Source of the DNA: CAZYTO01 sp964650405
Lineage (GTDB): Bacteria > Acidobacteriota > Thermoanaerobaculia > Gp7-AA8
Direction: 5' to 3'
Length of the DNA stretch: 6,614 nucleotides
Assembly: GCA_964650405.1 (NCBI GenBank)
Contig: CAZYTO010000296.1
Location: forward strand, 1 to 6,614
Shown here: piece by piece, positions 5,015 through 6,614 of the stretch
Numbering within the stretch: the first letter of the stretch is position 1
How the letters are laid out: every line of letters begins with the position of its first letter
The notes under the pieces: model-generated
What the model was told of the DNA's origin: nothing
Databases searched by the model: none
The model's input: the letters and a program-made list of their open reading frames with translations, nothing else
Position numbers and translations under genes: made by a program

Positions 5015-6614
5015 ATGAAACGGTGCCCCCACCTTCGTTTCACCGTGGCCATCGCCGCCACACTGTGCATGCTCTTCGCCGTGAGTGCCTTCGCACAGTT
5101 CCAGACCGGTAACCTCTACGGCAAGGTCCAGGCCAAAGACGGCTCGGTACTGCCGGGCGTCACGGTGACGCTGACCGGCATCGCCGCGCCGCAGACGGTC
5201 GTGACCGACGGCCAAGGCCTGTTCCGCTTTCCCAACCTCTCGCCGGGGCAGTACGCGGTCAAGGCGGAGTTGTCGGGATACGGCACGGCCACGCGCGCCG
5301 GTGTCAGCGTGAGCGTCGGCCAGAACGCCGACATCTCCATCACGCTGAATCCGTCGATGTCGGAGTCGATCACGGTCACGGCGGAAGCACCGCTGCTCGA
5401 CACGCGCAAGGCCGGGACGGCCACCAACGTGACGAAAGTGGAACTGGAGAAGATCCCCACTTCGCGCGATCCGTGGACGGTGTTGCAGTCGGCGCCGGCC
5501 GTGCAGGTCGACCGCATCAACGTCGGCGGCAGCCAGAGCGGCCAGCAGTCGGTCTACTACGCCAAGGGTGCGCTGGGACGCGACAACACGTGGAACATGG
5601 ACGGCGTGAACATCACCGACATGGGCGCCACGGGCTCCTCGCCGCTGTACTTCGACTTCGACTCGTTCGAGGAGATGCAGGTCACCACCGGCGGCTCCGA
5701 CCCGCGCATCGAGACACCGGGCGTGCAGCTCAACATGGTAACCAAGCGCGGCACGAACGACATCCGCGGCTCGGGGCGCTACTTCTACACGCCGGGCAGC
5801 CTGCAGGCCGATGCCACGGTGCCCGCCGAAGCGGCGTACTACCTCGATGCCACGAACAAGATCAACTTCGTCCGCGACTACGGCGCCGAAGTCGGCGGCC
5901 CGGTGTGGAAGGACAAGATCTGGTTCTGGGCGGCGCGCGCCGACAACAAGATCTCCGACCAGGCCTCGTCGACGAAGAACGCCTCCGGCGTCGTGGCGGT
6001 GGGCCTGTTCGACAACATCGTCCTGCGCGACAAGAACGCCAAACTGAACGCCCAGATCCTGCCCAGCAACAGCGCGGTCGGCTTTTATACGTGGGGCGAC
6101 AAGGTGCGTAACGCGCGCAACCTTTCGCCGACGCGGCCGTTCGAGACGGCCTGGCGGCAGACCGGCCCGACCACGGTGTACAAGATCGAGGACACCCAGA
6201 TTTTCGGCTCCAGTCTCTACGTGACGGGCATGTGGTCCAAGGTCAAGGGCGGCTTCGGTCTGCACGCCAACGGTGGCTTCGGCGAGTCGGCCCCCTCCGC
6301 ATGGCGCGACTCGGCCTTGGTGTGGCACGACAACTATTACACGTACGACACGGTGCGGCCGCAGAAGCAATACCGCCTCGACGGCTCGAAGTTCTTCGAC
6401 ATCGGCACCATGAACCACGAGCTGAAGTTCGGGTTCGGGTACCGGAATACGCCGGTGGCCTCGACGTCGGTCTGGCCGGGCACCTCACACGGCCACTGGG
6501 ACTATGCCAATACGAACGCGTCCCTGTGCACCGGCCTGGGCCTGGCCGCGACCTGCGGCATCGCCGTTCTTCCCCGCGACGTTGCGGTCGCCTACGCCGA
6601 GCGCTACAACGACG
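5015..6614 (+). CDS. TonB-dependent outer-membrane receptor, Oar-like, with CarboxypepD_reg-like domain (3' truncated)
   Basis: An open frame of 533 codons runs off the window; such receptors usually exceed 900 residues, so about half is present. The N-terminus is a signal peptide (basic MKRCPHLR, hydrophobic core to residue 24, cleavage after SAFA, Ala27). Residues 30-113 form a carboxypeptidase-regulatory-like beta sandwich (GKV, LPGVTVTLTG, VTDGQGLFRFPNLSPGQYAV, LSGY). ESITVTAEAPLLDT (117-130) is the usual linker. The plug follows with LQSAPAVQVDR (157-167), NTWNMDGVNITD (191-202) and LNMVTKRGTNDIRGSGRYFYT, then barrel strands rich in aromatic residues alternating with charged ones. The protein should sit in the outer membrane and import a large substrate using TonB/ExbBD energy; the substrate cannot be told. 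A strong ribosome-binding site fixes the start, behind a structured leader. Confidence 0.93.
   Translation, partial: MKRCPHLRFTVAIAATLCMLFAVSAFAQFQTGNLYGKVQAKDGSVLPGVTVTLTGIAAPQTVVTDGQGLFRFPNLSPGQYAVKAELSGYGTATRAGVSVSVGQNADISITLNPSMSESITVTAEAPLLDTRKAGTATNVTKVELEKIPTSRDPWTVLQSAPAVQVDRINVGGSQSGQQSVYYAKGALGRDNTWNMDGVNITDMGATGSSPLYFDFDSFEEMQVTTGGSDPRIETPGVQLNMVTKRGTNDIRGSGRYFYTPGSLQADATVPAEAAYYLDATNKINFVRDYGAEVGGPVWKDKIWFWAARADNKISDQASSTKNASGVVAVGLFDNIVLRDKNAKLNAQILPSNSAVGFYTWGDKVRNARNLSPTRPFETAWRQTGPTTVYKIEDTQIFGSSLYVTGMWSKVKGGFGLHANGGFGESAPSAWRDSALVWHDNYYTYDTVRPQKQYRLDGSKFFDIGTMNHELKFGFGYRNTPVASTSVWPGTSHGHWDYANTNASLCTGLGLAATCGIAVLPRDVAVAYAERYND

Noticed and set aside
4994..6418. Minus-strand open frame of 474 codons
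   Set aside because: Antisense shadow of the receptor gene, whose plus-strand frame has a ribosome-binding site, signal peptide and plug motifs and stays open to the window end.

Overview
The window is GC-rich bacterial DNA. The third codon positions of its coding frames are strongly G/C, and start codons are followed by dense, gap-free genes. The long outer-membrane receptor with an N-terminal carboxypeptidase-regulatory-like domain, next to a large soluble multi-PAS hybrid histidine kinase, resembles Acidobacteriota (possibly Vicinamibacteria). That placement is inference from gene style; no marker gene is present.

Layout. Positions 2-331 (+) hold the C-terminal end of a protein resembling a degenerate receiver domain. 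One base after its stop begins a complete hybrid histidine kinase (333-2933, +) with PAS-like, PAS, GAF, PAS, HisKA, HATPase and receiver modules and no membrane segment; the two are probably co-transcribed. After a 212-base gap without a gene comes a convergent CbrC-family protein on the minus strand (3146-3871), rich in CxxC pairs. A short divergent spacer with GC-rich heptamers leads to a small unrecognised protein (3982-4305, +).

Positions 4306-5014 (709 bases) contain no protein gene but are full of structure. Two inverted copies of a dispersed repeat (arms about 4306-4390 and 4647-4787, sharing an exact 29-bp inverted core) bracket a segment that reads, on the minus strand, as a c-di-AMP (ydaO/yuaA) riboswitch followed by a perfect 12-bp terminator hairpin. 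No minus-strand gene lies directly downstream of this riboswitch, so it looks orphaned or acts as a stand-alone RNA. To the right follow a tandem 7-bp repeat, a palindromic operator-like site and a structured untranslated leader.

That leader precedes a strong ribosome-binding site and an Oar-like TonB-dependent outer-membrane receptor (5015 to the window end, +), cut off by the window edge after 533 codons. It has a signal peptide, a carboxypeptidase-regulatory-like domain, a plug domain and the start of the barrel.

The signalling genes at left and the receptor at right are separated by the repeat-rich region, and nothing in the sequence ties them into one pathway.
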